In this document: positions 1 to 10,119 of the stretch, one piece after another
Position numbering within the stretch: position 1 is the stretch's first letter
How the letters are laid out: the number at the start of each line of letters is the position of its first letter
Assembly: GCA_003280655.1 (NCBI GenBank)
Contig: QCEK01000003.1
Coordinates: forward strand, 89,459 to 153,458
Length of the DNA stretch: 64,000 bases
Reading direction: 5' to 3'
DNA from: Prochlorococcus sp. AG-355-O17
GTDB taxonomy: Bacteria; Cyanobacteriota; Cyanobacteriia; PCC-6307; Cyanobiaceae
Program-made: the position numbers and the translations under genes
Notes under the pieces: model-generated
The model's database searches: none
Told to the model about the DNA's origin: nothing
Seen by the model: only the letters and a program-made list of their open reading frames with translations

Positions 1-304
1 ATCCACTTTTTATTGTTTTTTCAAGATCGGAACTTCCTGAACTTTTAGTTGCTAAAAGAGAATCAGGTTTAATAATTAAAAAATCAGGATGGTTATTGTT
101 TGTAATCCTCTCTTCAACATTTTCGTTTGGTGAAGACTGTTTGAAAATCTCTGTTATAAATTGAATAGCAGTTTGCTTTTTCCCTACTCCTTCAGCACCA
201 TAAAATATATAACCATTGGCAAATGATTTGTTTTTAATAATGGTGTTAAGACAGGTATTGACTTCTTCATGCAAGCAAAAATTATTTTTTTTAACCTCAA
301 TCAT
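1..304 (-). CDS. holB: DNA polymerase III delta' subunit (HolB-like), partial, runs off window start
   Basis: Reverse-strand translation from ATG at 304: [50 protein letters not shown]..., Walker-A-like [11 protein letters not shown]; overlaps the tmk stop by 4 nt (ATGA). Confidence 0.75.
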   Translation of the reverse strand, partial: MIEVKKNNFCLHEEVNTCLNTIIKNKSFANGYIFYGAEGVGKKQTAIQFITEIFKQSSPNENVEERITNNNHPDFLIIKPDSLLATKSSGSSDLEKTIKSG

Positions 305-939
305 TTGTTATTAGAAAAATTGTTTAGTAAAGTTTCTTTAATTTGATTAGAAATAGTTTTAATATTTTGTGAAGCAGATATTACTTTCCAGTTTTTTTGT
401 TTCGCAATTAGTTTGAATCCTTCATTTACTTTTTCTAAAAATATAATACCTTCTGATTCTATTCTGTCTGGAATTTCATTTTTTCTTCGGAATATGCTCT
501 CTTCTGGAGAAATTTCTAAGAAGAAAGTGAGATCAGGAGATACTCCTTGACACACGATAGATTCAATATTTTTAATTATTTCTAAATTTATATTTCTTCC
601 ATAACCTTGATAAGCCAGGGTGGAATCTGAAAATCTATCACTTATTACCCAATCACTGTTATTTAAAGCAGGTGAAATAATTTTGGAAACGTGTTCTGCT
701 CTATCCGCTGAATAAAGCAATAATTCCGCAAGAGAAGAAGGCTTGTTATTTTCATTATTATCAAGAATCATTCTTCGAAGTTTTTCCCCTAAAAGACTGC
801 CTCCTGGCTCTTTAGTTGTGATTAATTTAGACCCTTTCTTTATTAAACCACTATTGGGAAGCCATTTAGATAGTTCATCTATTTGAGTAGTTTTACCACA
901 TCCATCGATACCCTCAATAACGATAAATTTTCCTTTCAT
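301..939 (-). CDS. tmk: Thymidylate kinase
   Basis: [19 protein letters not shown]-loop, [15 protein letters not shown] motif. Confidence 0.95.
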   Translation of the reverse strand: MKGKFIVIEGIDGCGKTTQIDELSKWLPNSGLIKKGSKLITTKEPGGSLLGEKLRRMILDNNENNKPSSLAELLLYSADRAEHVSKIISPALNNSDWVISDRFSDSTLAYQGYGRNINLEIIKNIESIVCQGVSPDLTFFLEISPEESIFRRKNEIPDRIESEGIIFLEKVNEGFKLIAKQKNWKVISASQNIKTISNQIKETLLNNFSNNK

Positions 940-3243
940 TTATTCCAAAGATAAAGCATTAATTACAACTGTAATAGAGCTAATAGCCATCAACAATGCT
1001 GCTATTGATGGAGTAAGAAGAATACCGTATTTAGGGAATAAAATGCCTGCGGCTAAAGGTATAGCTAGTAAGTTGTAACCAAAAGCCCATGTAATATTTT
1101 GCTTTATTTTTCTTATAGTTTTTTTTGCAAGATTTAAGGCGTAGGGTAATCCATTTAGTTTATCTCCCATCAATACTACATCTGCATTTGCCTTGGCTAT
1201 TTGAGTCCCTGATCCCACCGCAATTCCTAAGTCTGAGGACGCTAAGGCTGGGACATCGTTAATACCATCACCAATCATTGCCACTTTATTATTAATTTTT
1301 AAATTTTCTATGGTTTTTAACTTCATTTCAGGAAGAAGATCCCATTTTACTTCTGTTTCTTTACAACCAATTTTTTTTGCTAAAGCTAAAACTGTTTGTT
1401 TTCTGTCTCCACTTAAAATATTAATTTTAAATTGGTTTTCTCTTAAATTTTTAACTGTTTTAATTGAATCATCTCTGAGTAAATCTCCAAGGAAGATGAA
1501 GCCTAATAACTTATCTTTGATACTTACTCCAATGATAGTGTTCGATTTTGTCTCTTCATTTTCAATCAATTTTTCTGAATCACTATCAATAATTATTCCT
1601 TTACTGAGTAGCCATGCAATATTTCCAATATTAATTAGTCCATCAATTGACTCTAGTTCTCCAGAAATACCTCTACCTGAATAAGTGAAAATTTTTTTTA
1701 TTGGAAATAAACTTAAATTTTGTTTTTTTGCCTCTTGAACTAATGCATCTGCAATTGGATGTCTGCTTTCCTTTTCTAAACTTGCAGCTATTCTTAATAA
1801 AAATGAATGATCATCATTATTTTTATAATCAACAATGAAAGGCTTACCTTTTGTTAAAGTACCTGTCTTGTCAAAAATAATAAGATTAATTTTTGAAGCC
1901 ATCTCTATTTTGTCCCCGCTTTTAAATAAAACTCCTTTTTTTGCTGCTTTACCTGATGCGACAGTTATTACTGTTGGGGTAGCTAAACCTAATGCACAAG
2001 GACAAGCTATTACTAAAACTGCGATTGACAATTGAATGGCTAAACTAAGGAAATTCTCAGCATTACTACCAAGGGAACTATGAAGTGTATGGCTTGAGTG
2101 AGTGATGAATTGATGATTATGAGTTAATAAATCTGGCCAAATGTTTCTTGCCCCTTTCCACCAAAAAAAGAAAGTCAGAGTAGCAAAGATAAGCACAAAG
2201 TATGTAAATTTGCCTGCAATTTCATCGGCAATTCTTTGAATGCGAGGTTTTCTAGCGTTTACAGACTCAATAAGATTTACTAGTTTTGCAAGAGAAGAAT
2301 CCCCTCCTACCTTCTGTACTTTAAGTCTAAGAGTTGAATTAAGATTTAAAGACCCACTAGATAGATTTTCGCCTTCTTTTATCTCGATAGGTTTGGATTC
2401 TCCAGTAATATGAGAAACATCAACATATGAATTACCTTTAGTAACAATGCAATCAGCAGGTACTCTGTCTCCAGCTAAAACTTGAATCTCTTGATCAGGT
2501 TTTAAAGTGTTAACTCTTATTGATTTTAATTGATCATTTTCTGTGTAGATATTTGCCATTTCAGGTTGAAGATCTAATAATTCTCCAATGGATGATCCAG
2601 TTTGATATCTTGCTCTTTCTTCTAAGTAACGCCCAATTAGTATGAAGCCTAACAGCATAACTGGCTCATTAAAAAAACAAGGAAAACCAGTGGCGGGAAA
2701 TATCAAGGATAGAAGACTTGTTGTATATGCGCTAATTACTCCAAGAGCTACTAAAGAATCCATATCGGGATGGTTCTTAATAAATGATTTAAATCCATTA
2801 ATAATTATTCCTCTGCCAGGAATTAACAGAGCTAACGTTGCTAATGAAGCGTGAAAAACTATATTACCTAATATTGGAAAATTTATATATCTTCCTTCTG
2901 CCAGGTGACCTAATCCTGAAAATAATAAAAGTAATAGGGCAAAAGTTAGTTTTTTCCATTGATTATTCCACTTCTTTTTTTTTTCTAATTCTGCTTTATT
3001 TATTTTTTTTGAAAAATCATTTATGTAAATCTTTGATGGGAAACCATTCTCTTTTAGATTTTCGAGAACTGATTCTATTTCTATATGTTTCTGCGTAATT
3101 TCAAAGTAAGCACTTTCAGTAAGCAAGTTAACAGAAACATTTTCAATACCATCAGAATTATTCAATATTTTTTCAACAGTACTAACACAACCTCCGCACT
3201 TCATTCCTTTAACGCTTAATTGAATGCTCTCCATATTTTTCAC
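940..3243 (-). CDS. Heavy-metal (copper-type) P1B-ATPase
   Basis: N-terminal HMA domain MKCGGC, CPCALGLATPT, DKTGTLT, GDGINDVPAL motifs. Confidence 0.93.
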   Translation of the reverse strand: MKNMESIQLSVKGMKCGGCVSTVEKILNNSDGIENVSVNLLTESAYFEITQKHIEIESVLENLKENGFPSKIYINDFSKKINKAELEKKKKWNNQWKKLTFALLLLLFSGLGHLAEGRYINFPILGNIVFHASLATLALLIPGRGIIINGFKSFIKNHPDMDSLVALGVISAYTTSLLSLIFPATGFPCFFNEPVMLLGFILIGRYLEERARYQTGSSIGELLDLQPEMANIYTENDQLKSIRVNTLKPDQEIQVLAGDRVPADCIVTKGNSYVDVSHITGESKPIEIKEGENLSSGSLNLNSTLRLKVQKVGGDSSLAKLVNLIESVNARKPRIQRIADEIAGKFTYFVLIFATLTFFFWWKGARNIWPDLLTHNHQFITHSSHTLHSSLGSNAENFLSLAIQLSIAVLVIACPCALGLATPTVITVASGKAAKKGVLFKSGDKIEMASKINLIIFDKTGTLTKGKPFIVDYKNNDDHSFLLRIAASLEKESRHPIADALVQEAKKQNLSLFPIKKIFTYSGRGISGELESIDGLINIGNIAWLLSKGIIIDSDSEKLIENEETKSNTIIGVSIKDKLLGFIFLGDLLRDDSIKTVKNLRENQFKINILSGDRKQTVLALAKKIGCKETEVKWDLLPEMKLKTIENLKINNKVAMIGDGINDVPALASSDLGIAVGSGTQIAKANADVVLMGDKLNGLPYALNLAKKTIRKIKQNITWAFGYNLLAIPLAAGILFPKYGILLTPSIAALLMAISSITVVINALSLE

Positions 3244-3352
3244 GATAGAAGCAAATTAATGCATGACATTATATTTAACTATAATAAATGTAATAGACTT
3301 TTTAAATAGTTATTTTTTAAATTACTATATTAATTTTATTAGATTTTGATCA

Positions 3353-3874
3353 GTGCCTAGTAATCAAAACAGAGACAATTTTATTGATAAAGCTTTTACA
3401 GTAATTGCTGAATCTATTGTAAAAATAATGCCTATCGCTGAGAAAGAAAAAAAGGCATATATCTATTATAGAGATGGCTTAGCTGCACAAAATAATGGGG
3501 ATTATTCGGAAGCATTAGAGTATTACAAAGAGAGCTTACTACTTGAAGAAAATAAAATTGATAGGGGTGAGACATTAAAAAATATGGCAATCATATATAT
3601 GAGTAACGGTGAAGAGGATTTATCTATTGAAACTTATGAAAAAGCATTAGTAGAAAATCCAAAACAGCCATCATGCTTGAAAAATATAGGTTTAATTTAT
3701 GAAAAAAGGGGAAGATATGCTGAGCAAAATGGTGATTTAGATCAGAGAGATATTTGGTTTGATAAAGCTGCTGAAGTCTGGTCTAAAGCAGTGAGACTTT
3801 ACCCAGGTGGGTATCTAGATATTGAGAATTGGTTGAAAAATTCAGGCAGAAGTTCAATTGATATGTACCTTTGA
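3353..3874 (+). CDS. ycf3: Photosystem I assembly protein Ycf3 (TPR protein), GTG start
   Basis: 173 aa, [27 protein letters not shown]... with TPR repeats, typical Ycf3. Confidence 0.93.
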   Translation: MPSNQNRDNFIDKAFTVIAESIVKIMPIAEKEKKAYIYYRDGLAAQNNGDYSEALEYYKESLLLEENKIDRGETLKNMAIIYMSNGEEDLSIETYEKALVENPKQPSCLKNIGLIYEKRGRYAEQNGDLDQRDIWFDKAAEVWSKAVRLYPGGYLDIENWLKNSGRSSIDMYL

Positions 3875-3878
3875 TTTT

Positions 3879-5240
3879 TTATTTTGATAAAGAATAATCA
3901 ACTGCTTCTTTAATATTGGATATCTCTTTGATATTTATTAAATTTTGAAAATTATTATTTAGTTCCTCCTCAAGTTTTGGAACTATGATATTTTTGAACC
4001 CTAGTCTTACAGCTTCTTCTATCTTTGTCCTGAGGTTATTCGATTTTCTTACCTGACCGCTCAAACCCAATTCCCCAATAAATGAGCTATTCGCCAAAGG
4101 AGGAATATTTTTTAAACTTGATAAAATTGATATTGCTACACCTAAGTCAGATGATGGATCATTAATTTCAAAACCCCCACCAGTAGCTATATAACAATCA
4201 AATTCAGAAAATTTTATCCCTACGTGTTTTTCAATAACAGCTAGAATTTGATGCAATCTATTTATGCTTATTCCAGTTGTAGTTCGTCTTGGGTTACTGT
4301 AGAAAGTTTTATTTACCAGTGCTTGTATATCAACTGCTAATGGTCGAGTGCCTTGATTTGTAATAGTAGTTGTTACACCTGAAATGTTTTCTTTATTTGT
4401 AAAAATTGAACTTGGGTTTTTTATCTCTCTTAAACCCTCTTCAAGCATTTCAAAAATTCCAATCTCGAAGGTCGATCCAAATCGATTTTTTATACTTCTT
4501 AGTAATCTATGTGAGGAAATATTATCTCCTTCAAAGTTTATTACTGTATCAACTAAATGCTCTAGAGTTTTAGGGCCAGCTAAAGCACCATCTTTGGTTA
4601 CATGACCAATTATTAGAAGAGCAATATTCTTTTCTTTGGCAAGATTTTGCAATTCAGATGAACATTCTCTAACTTGAGAAACCGATCCTGGAGAACTTTG
4701 CATTTCATGATTATGGATGGCTTGAATGCTATCAATTATTGCGAAACTTGGATTTATACGTTTGATCTCTGCAATAATTAAGGATAAATTGGTTTCTGCA
4801 AAAATTTGTAAATCAATACTATTTTGATTTAATCTTTCCCATCTAATTTTTACTTGTTCTAAAGATTCTTCTGCAGTTATATACAAAACTTTCTCATTAA
4901 GAGATATTTTTCCTGCTGATTGAAGAACTATTGTGCTTTTACCTATACCAGGTTCTCCTCCTAGTAAAACAACAGATCCAGGTACTATTCCACCTCCAAG
5001 CACTCGATCAAATTCTCTAAAACCACTCGTAAATCTTGATATTTTTTTTGATGAAATCTCGTTAAACGGTGTAGATTTTTTATTATTTTTTATATTTATT
5101 ATTTCTTGATATTTAGATCTCTTACTTTTTATTTCTTCAACAATAGAATTCCATGAGTTGCAATTAAGACATCTACCAAAGTATTGGGAAGTTTCAGATC
5201 CGCAATTCTGACAAATAAAAGTAGATAATTTGCTAGACAT
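3879..5240 (-). CDS. radA: DNA repair protein RadA
   Basis: N-terminal C4 zinc finger (CQNCGS...CLNC), GGEPGIGKST, KNRFGS motif. Confidence 0.95.
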   Translation of the reverse strand: MSSKLSTFICQNCGSETSQYFGRCLNCNSWNSIVEEIKSKRSKYQEIINIKNNKKSTPFNEISSKKISRFTSGFREFDRVLGGGIVPGSVVLLGGEPGIGKSTIVLQSAGKISLNEKVLYITAEESLEQVKIRWERLNQNSIDLQIFAETNLSLIIAEIKRINPSFAIIDSIQAIHNHEMQSSPGSVSQVRECSSELQNLAKEKNIALLIIGHVTKDGALAGPKTLEHLVDTVINFEGDNISSHRLLRSIKNRFGSTFEIGIFEMLEEGLREIKNPSSIFTNKENISGVTTTITNQGTRPLAVDIQALVNKTFYSNPRRTTTGISINRLHQILAVIEKHVGIKFSEFDCYIATGGGFEINDPSSDLGVAISILSSLKNIPPLANSSFIGELGLSGQVRKSNNLRTKIEEAVRLGFKNIIVPKLEEELNNNFQNLINIKEISNIKEAVDYSLSK

Positions 5241-5347
5241 TTAGTCTCTGAATGAAGTAATAGAACTAGAATGTTTGGGATATGGCCCCTCTACAAGTTA
5301 GATTAGGTTAATAATAAATTCTCTTACTGATTAGCTAATAGAAACAA

Positions 5348-6094
5348 ATGGCTCTATCTAGTCAAACTAAAGAAACTATACTTGTCGCAGATGACGAGGC
5401 AAGTATTAGAAGAATTTTGGAGACACGTCTCTCCATGATTGGCTACAAAGTTGTAACTGCAAGTGATGGCAAAGAAGCACTAAAGTTATTTAAAGATTAT
5501 GAACCTGATTTAGTAGTGCTTGACGTAATGATGCCAAAACTAGATGGTTATGGAGTTTGTCAAGAGTTAAGGAAAGATTCTGATGTTCCAATTGTTATGT
5601 TAACTGCATTAGGAGATGTTGCAGATAGGATAACAGGTTTAGAATTAGGGGCTGATGATTACGTAGTAAAACCATTTAGCCCAAAGGAGTTAGAAGCTAG
5701 AATTAGGTGCGTACTTAGAAGAATCGACAAAGAGCAAATTCCTGGGATGCCTAATTCAGGATTAATTTTGGTTACGGATATAAAAATCGATACAAATCGA
5801 AGACAAGTTTTTAAAAGTGATGAGAGAATTAGATTAACTGGTATGGAATTTAGTCTTTTAGAGCTTTTGGTAAGTAGGTCAGGAGAGCCATTCAGTAGAG
5901 GAGAAATTTTGAAAGAAGTTTGGGGATATACCCCCGAGAGACATGTAGATACCAGAGTTGTTGATGTTCATATATCAAGATTAAGATCCAAACTGGAGGC
6001 TGATCCAGCCAATCCAGAATTAATATTGACAGCAAGAGGTACAGGATATCTTTTTCAACGGATTGTCGATATTGCTCCTTTTGATGGTAAATAA
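5348..6094 (+). CDS. rpaB: OmpR-family response regulator RpaB (Ycf27)
   Basis: Receiver plus winged-helix; ILVADDEASIRRILETRLSMIGY..., LTGMEFSLLELL...VDVHISRLRSKLE. Confidence 0.92.
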   Translation: MALSSQTKETILVADDEASIRRILETRLSMIGYKVVTASDGKEALKLFKDYEPDLVVLDVMMPKLDGYGVCQELRKDSDVPIVMLTALGDVADRITGLELGADDYVVKPFSPKELEARIRCVLRRIDKEQIPGMPNSGLILVTDIKIDTNRRQVFKSDERIRLTGMEFSLLELLVSRSGEPFSRGEILKEVWGYTPERHVDTRVVDVHISRLRSKLEADPANPELILTARGTGYLFQRIVDIAPFDGK

Positions 6095-7513
6095 ATGGGG
6101 AAAGAAACATCGCAAAAAATTAACAAGCCCAGAGCTATTAGAAGATTAGTTATTTGGTACAAAAGAAATTCGGCTGTGACTTCTTTAGTTGATACTGCTG
6201 CTAGTTCTGCGGTAACGGCTAGTAATGTTGCTGGTAATGTAGTTTCTGGTGCTGGTTCTGTTGTGAGCACAGCTAGTAATGTAGCGAGTAATGTTGCAGG
6301 TAATGTTGCTGGTAATGTAGTTTCAAGCGCTGAATCTGTTGTGAATACTGCCAGCAGTGTTGTTTCAAATGCTAGTTCACTAGCTAAAAATACATTACAG
6401 CCATTAGTTTTTGATCCATTAAAAAGGTTACAAAATAACGATAATATTTTAGATAGAGTGGAGGAATCTCAATCTAGAAGAATTTGGATCGCAGTTGATG
6501 GTATGGGTGGAGATTATGCCCCTGGTCCAATTCTTGAGGGTTGCCTCGAAGCAATAAGTAGATTCCCAATAAATATAAAGTTTGTCGGCAAAATTGAAAA
6601 AGTTAAAGATGCAGCAGAAAAAACTGGTTTATTAGGATTATTAGAAAATGAAATTGATAATAATCGTCTTGAATTAATTGATAGCGGAGAGCCTATTGGG
6701 ATGAATGAAGAAGCTACGGCAGTTAGAAAAAGGAAAAATGCAAGTATAAACGTTGCGATGGATTTAGTGAGAAATAATCAAGCTGAAGCTGTCTACTCAG
6801 CTGGTAATTCAGGTGCCATGATGGCTTCTGCCATATTTAGAATTGGAAGATTGAAAGGGATTGATAGACCAGCTATAGGAGCATTATTTCCAACAAGGGA
6901 TCAAACTCGCCCTGTATTAGTTTTAGATGTTGGCGCGAATACTGATTGTAAGCCATCTTATCTGCATCAATTCGCACTTCTAGGTAATATTTATGCAAAA
7001 GATGTCTTACAAGTAAAAAAACCAAGAATTGGCCTTTTAAATATTGGAGAAGAAGAATGCAAAGGTAATGATTTATCCCTAAAAACATTTGAATTATTAT
7101 CTTCTGAAAAAAGTTTTGATTTTGGAGGTAATTGTGAAGGGCGAGATGTATTATCAGGCAGTTTCGACGTAGTAGTCTGTGATGGATTTACTGGAAATAT
7201 ATTATTGAAATTTCTTGAATCTGTGGGAGGAGTTTTATTAGATATTTTGAGATCTGAGCTGCCTCGTGGAAGGCGGGGGAAAGTTGGTTCAGCTTTTTTA
7301 AAAAGTAATCTACTTAGAATTAAGAAAAGGTTAGATCATGCCGAACATGGAGGAGCTTTGTTACTTGGGGTGAATGGTATTTGCGTTATTGGTCATGGAA
7401 GTAGCAAATCTTTATCAGTAGTTAGTGCTCTTCGCTTGGCCCACTCTGCAGTGAATCATGGTGTTATGGACAATTTGAATCAACTGCAAAAGCTTCAAGT
7501 TTTAAATTCATAA
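6095..7513 (+). CDS. plsX: Phosphate acyltransferase PlsX with long N-terminal low-complexity extension
   Basis: Core from IWIAVDGMGGDYAPGPILEG..., YSAGNSGAMMA; ~125 residues precede the core. Confidence 0.93.
   Translation: MGKETSQKINKPRAIRRLVIWYKRNSAVTSLVDTAASSAVTASNVAGNVVSGAGSVVSTASNVASNVAGNVAGNVVSSAESVVNTASSVVSNASSLAKNTLQPLVFDPLKRLQNNDNILDRVEESQSRRIWIAVDGMGGDYAPGPILEGCLEAISRFPINIKFVGKIEKVKDAAEKTGLLGLLENEIDNNRLELIDSGEPIGMNEEATAVRKRKNASINVAMDLVRNNQAEAVYSAGNSGAMMASAIFRIGRLKGIDRPAIGALFPTRDQTRPVLVLDVGANTDCKPSYLHQFALLGNIYAKDVLQVKKPRIGLLNIGEEECKGNDLSLKTFELLSSEKSFDFGGNCEGRDVLSGSFDVVVCDGFTGNILLKFLESVGGVLLDILRSELPRGRRGKVGSAFLKSNLLRIKKRLDHAEHGGALLLGVNGICVIGHGSSKSLSVVSALRLAHSAVNHGVMDNLNQLQKLQVLNS
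6222..6377 (+). repeat. 78-bp degenerate tandem repeat in plsX encoding V/A/S/N/G-rich helix
   Basis: 25-bp exact direct repeat GTAATGTTGCTGGTAATGTAGTTTC at 6222-6246 and 6300-6324 (period 78 bp = 26 codons), similar flanking sequence. Confidence 0.85.
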
Positions 7514-7516
7514 AAC

Positions 7517-7547
7517 ATATTGAGTCAAATTTATGTTTGACTAATAT
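7517..7547. other. Inverted repeat / hairpin in plsX-fabH intergenic region
   Basis: ATATT-G-AGTCAAA-TTTATG-TTTGACT-AATAT: 12 bp stem with one bulged G and a 6-nt loop. Confidence 0.75.
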
Positions 7548-7566
7548 AAGTAATTAAAAAACTCTT

Positions 7567-8574
7567 TTGGAAGGAATAAATTTTAATCAGATTGGAGTGT
7601 CATTCAAGGGAAGTGGAAGTTATGTACCTGATCAAATCCTAACCAATCAAAAAATTAGTCAAAAGGTTGATACAAGCAACGAATGGATACAAACTAGAAC
7701 TGGTATTTCTGAGAGAAGAATCTCTAGTGTAGAAGATAATGTTACTGAGATGGGTTATAAGGCTGCTCTAACTGCTATAGAAATGGCTAATTGGGATATT
7801 AAAACGATTGATTTGATTGTTTTGGCTACTTCTACTCCGCATGATTTATTTGGATCAGCCCCATCCATTCAAGCTAAATTAGGGGCAGCTAATGCTGTAG
7901 CTTTCGATTTAACTGCAGCTTGTAGTGGCTTTTTATTTGCCTTAATAACAGCCTCACAATTTTTAAAAGGGGGAAGTTTTAAAAGGGCTATTGTTATTGG
8001 AGCAGATCAATTATCAAGTTTTGTTGATTGGAATGATAGAAGAAGTTGTATTCTCTTTGGAGATGGTGCCGGTGCATTAGCAATTGAAGCCACAAATGAA
8101 TTTGATAATTTTATAGGTTTTGATATGAGAACTGATGGGGGGAGGGGTTCTTTTCTTAATCTTCCATCAAAAAATAATAAGGATTCAATAGTGGATGAAA
8201 TTGACTATTTAAGTGGAGGTTTTTCTCCAATTCAGATGAATGGTCAGGAAGTTTATAAATTCGCAGTTAAAGAAGTCCCTCTAATTCTTCAAAAGTTGTT
8301 AAAAAAAATGAAATATAATTCTGATCAAGTTGATTGGCTCTTGTTACATCAAGCTAACCAAAGAATATTGGATTCCGTGGGAGAAAGATTAAAAATTCCC
8401 AGAGAAAAGATTCTTAGCAATTTAGAAAAATATGGTAATACTTCAGCAGCAACAATTCCACTAATGATGGATGAGGCTGTAAGAGATTATAGAATTAAAC
8501 AAAATGATATTATTGCTATAAGTGGTTTCGGTGCTGGGCTAAGTTGGGGTGCAGCCCTAATTAAATGGGGTTAA
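7567..8574 (+). CDS. fabH: 3-oxoacyl-ACP synthase III
   Basis: FKGSGSYVPDQILTN, DLTAACSGFLFAL active-site Cys, GNTSAATIP; TTG start. Confidence 0.95.
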   Translation: MEGINFNQIGVSFKGSGSYVPDQILTNQKISQKVDTSNEWIQTRTGISERRISSVEDNVTEMGYKAALTAIEMANWDIKTIDLIVLATSTPHDLFGSAPSIQAKLGAANAVAFDLTAACSGFLFALITASQFLKGGSFKRAIVIGADQLSSFVDWNDRRSCILFGDGAGALAIEATNEFDNFIGFDMRTDGGRGSFLNLPSKNNKDSIVDEIDYLSGGFSPIQMNGQEVYKFAVKEVPLILQKLLKKMKYNSDQVDWLLLHQANQRILDSVGERLKIPREKILSNLEKYGNTSAATIPLMMDEAVRDYRIKQNDIIAISGFGAGLSWGAALIKWG

Positions 8575-8592
8575 AAACAAAATAGGAACATT

Positions 8593-9489
8593 ATGACAGT
8601 TGCATGGGTATTCCCTGGACAGGGTTCGCAAAAAATTGGAATGGCAAAACAAATTGAAAATCTGCCGATCACAAAAGAAAGGTTTACTTATGCTTCTGAG
8701 ATATTTGAGAGAAATTTATTTGAAATTTGTGAATTAAATACTGAACCAACAAATGCTCTTCTTGATTTGAATAACACAAGGAATACACAAATTTGTCTTT
8801 TTTTAGTTGAATCAATTTTATTAGATGCATTAAAGGAAAATGGGTTTAAACCAACTTATGTTGCGGGACATAGTCTTGGAGAAATCACTGCACTATATTG
8901 TGCGGATGTTTTTTCATTCGAAGATTGTGTTTCTCTCATAAAAGAAAGGTCTCAATTAATGGTCAATGCTGGGCAAGGATCTATGGCAGCAGTGATTGGT
9001 TTTGATAGAAATCAACTTGATTTATTAGTGCAAAAAATTGATGATATTGTCATTGCTAATGACAATAGTTCTTCCCAAGTTGTCTTATCAGGATCTACTG
9101 AAGCCTTAGATAATTTATCGAGATCAATTGCTTGTAAAAGATTCTTGAAATTAAATGTTTCAGGAGCATTTCATTCGCCATTTATGAATGAACCTTCATC
9201 AAAATTTTGTGAGTATTTAAAAAAGATTAAATTTAACAATCCCTCTTTCCCTGTAATAAGTAATTATGAACCTTCACTGTGTAGCGATCCAAACGAGCTT
9301 AAAATTAGATTAGAAAAGCAAATGTGTAATGGAGTGAGGTGGCGAGAAACTATGGATTTAATGGCAAAAGATAGTGATCTTCATATTGTAGAAATTGGCC
9401 CTTCTAATGTACTAAGCGGTTTAGGAAAAAGACATCTTAAAGATGTAAAAATTTCTCAAGTTTCATCTTCTGATCAAATATCTTATTAA
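8593..9489 (+). CDS. fabD: Malonyl-CoA:ACP transacylase
   Basis: VFPGQGSQ, GHSLGE motifs. Confidence 0.95.
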   Translation: MTVAWVFPGQGSQKIGMAKQIENLPITKERFTYASEIFERNLFEICELNTEPTNALLDLNNTRNTQICLFLVESILLDALKENGFKPTYVAGHSLGEITALYCADVFSFEDCVSLIKERSQLMVNAGQGSMAAVIGFDRNQLDLLVQKIDDIVIANDNSSSQVVLSGSTEALDNLSRSIACKRFLKLNVSGAFHSPFMNEPSSKFCEYLKKIKFNNPSFPVISNYEPSLCSDPNELKIRLEKQMCNGVRWRETMDLMAKDSDLHIVEIGPSNVLSGLGKRHLKDVKISQVSSSDQISY

Positions 9490-9494
9490 TTTGT

Positions 9495-10115
9495 ATGAAA
9501 AATCATACTATTCAAAAATTAATCTATGAATTAGTAAGCAAGCTTTTTGTATTTCCAATTTATAAATTTGTATTTAAAGGTCATTTAATAGGTAGAGACA
9601 ATATTCCACAAAAAGATTCCTTTATCATGGTTTCTAATCATGGTTCTTTACTTGACCCTCCTTTGTTAGGACATGCCATTGGACGTAATATATCTTTTAT
9701 GGCCAAGGCAGAGCTTTTTAGAATCCCTTTTCTGGGCTTTATTATCAAGGCTTGTGGAGCATATCCTGTAAAAAGAGGAATTGCTGATAAAAACACAATT
9801 AAAACAGCATGTAAGAAATTATCAGATGATAATTGTATTGGAATTTTTATTGATGGCACTCGTCAAAAAAATGGTCGAGTGAATAAGCCCAAACAAGGTG
9901 CAGCATTATTAGCCTTTAAAAATCAAAAATTATTATTGCCTGTTGCAATAGTTAATTCACATAGACTAATAAGATTTAGATGCTTTATTCCTTTGTTTTC
10001 AAAAATAGTTATTAAAGTGGGAAAACCTGTTCAACCTCCACAAAGTTCATCAAGACATGATTTGAATTCTGTAACAATGCACCTTCAAGATAAAATTAAT
10101 AATTTGATTGGATGA
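9495..10115 (+). CDS. plsC: 1-acyl-sn-glycerol-3-phosphate acyltransferase
   Basis: SNHGSLLDPPLL (HX4D-type), FIDGTRQKNGR. Confidence 0.9.
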   Translation: MKNHTIQKLIYELVSKLFVFPIYKFVFKGHLIGRDNIPQKDSFIMVSNHGSLLDPPLLGHAIGRNISFMAKAELFRIPFLGFIIKACGAYPVKRGIADKNTIKTACKKLSDDNCIGIFIDGTRQKNGRVNKPKQGAALLAFKNQKLLLPVAIVNSHRLIRFRCFIPLFSKIVIKVGKPVQPPQSSSRHDLNSVTMHLQDKINNLIG

Positions 10116-10119
10116 ATAT

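Noticed and set aside
1310-1684. 124-aa plus-strand ORF inside the P-type ATPase gene
   Set aside because: Antisense shadow of a strongly supported CDS; composition shows no recognisable domain. Same reasoning for 1835-2035, 2642-2854, 2838-3098.
5892-6270. Minus-strand ORFs opposite rpaB end and plsX repeat
   Set aside because: Shadow ORFs; the T/A/L-rich one simply reflects the plsX repeat read antisense.
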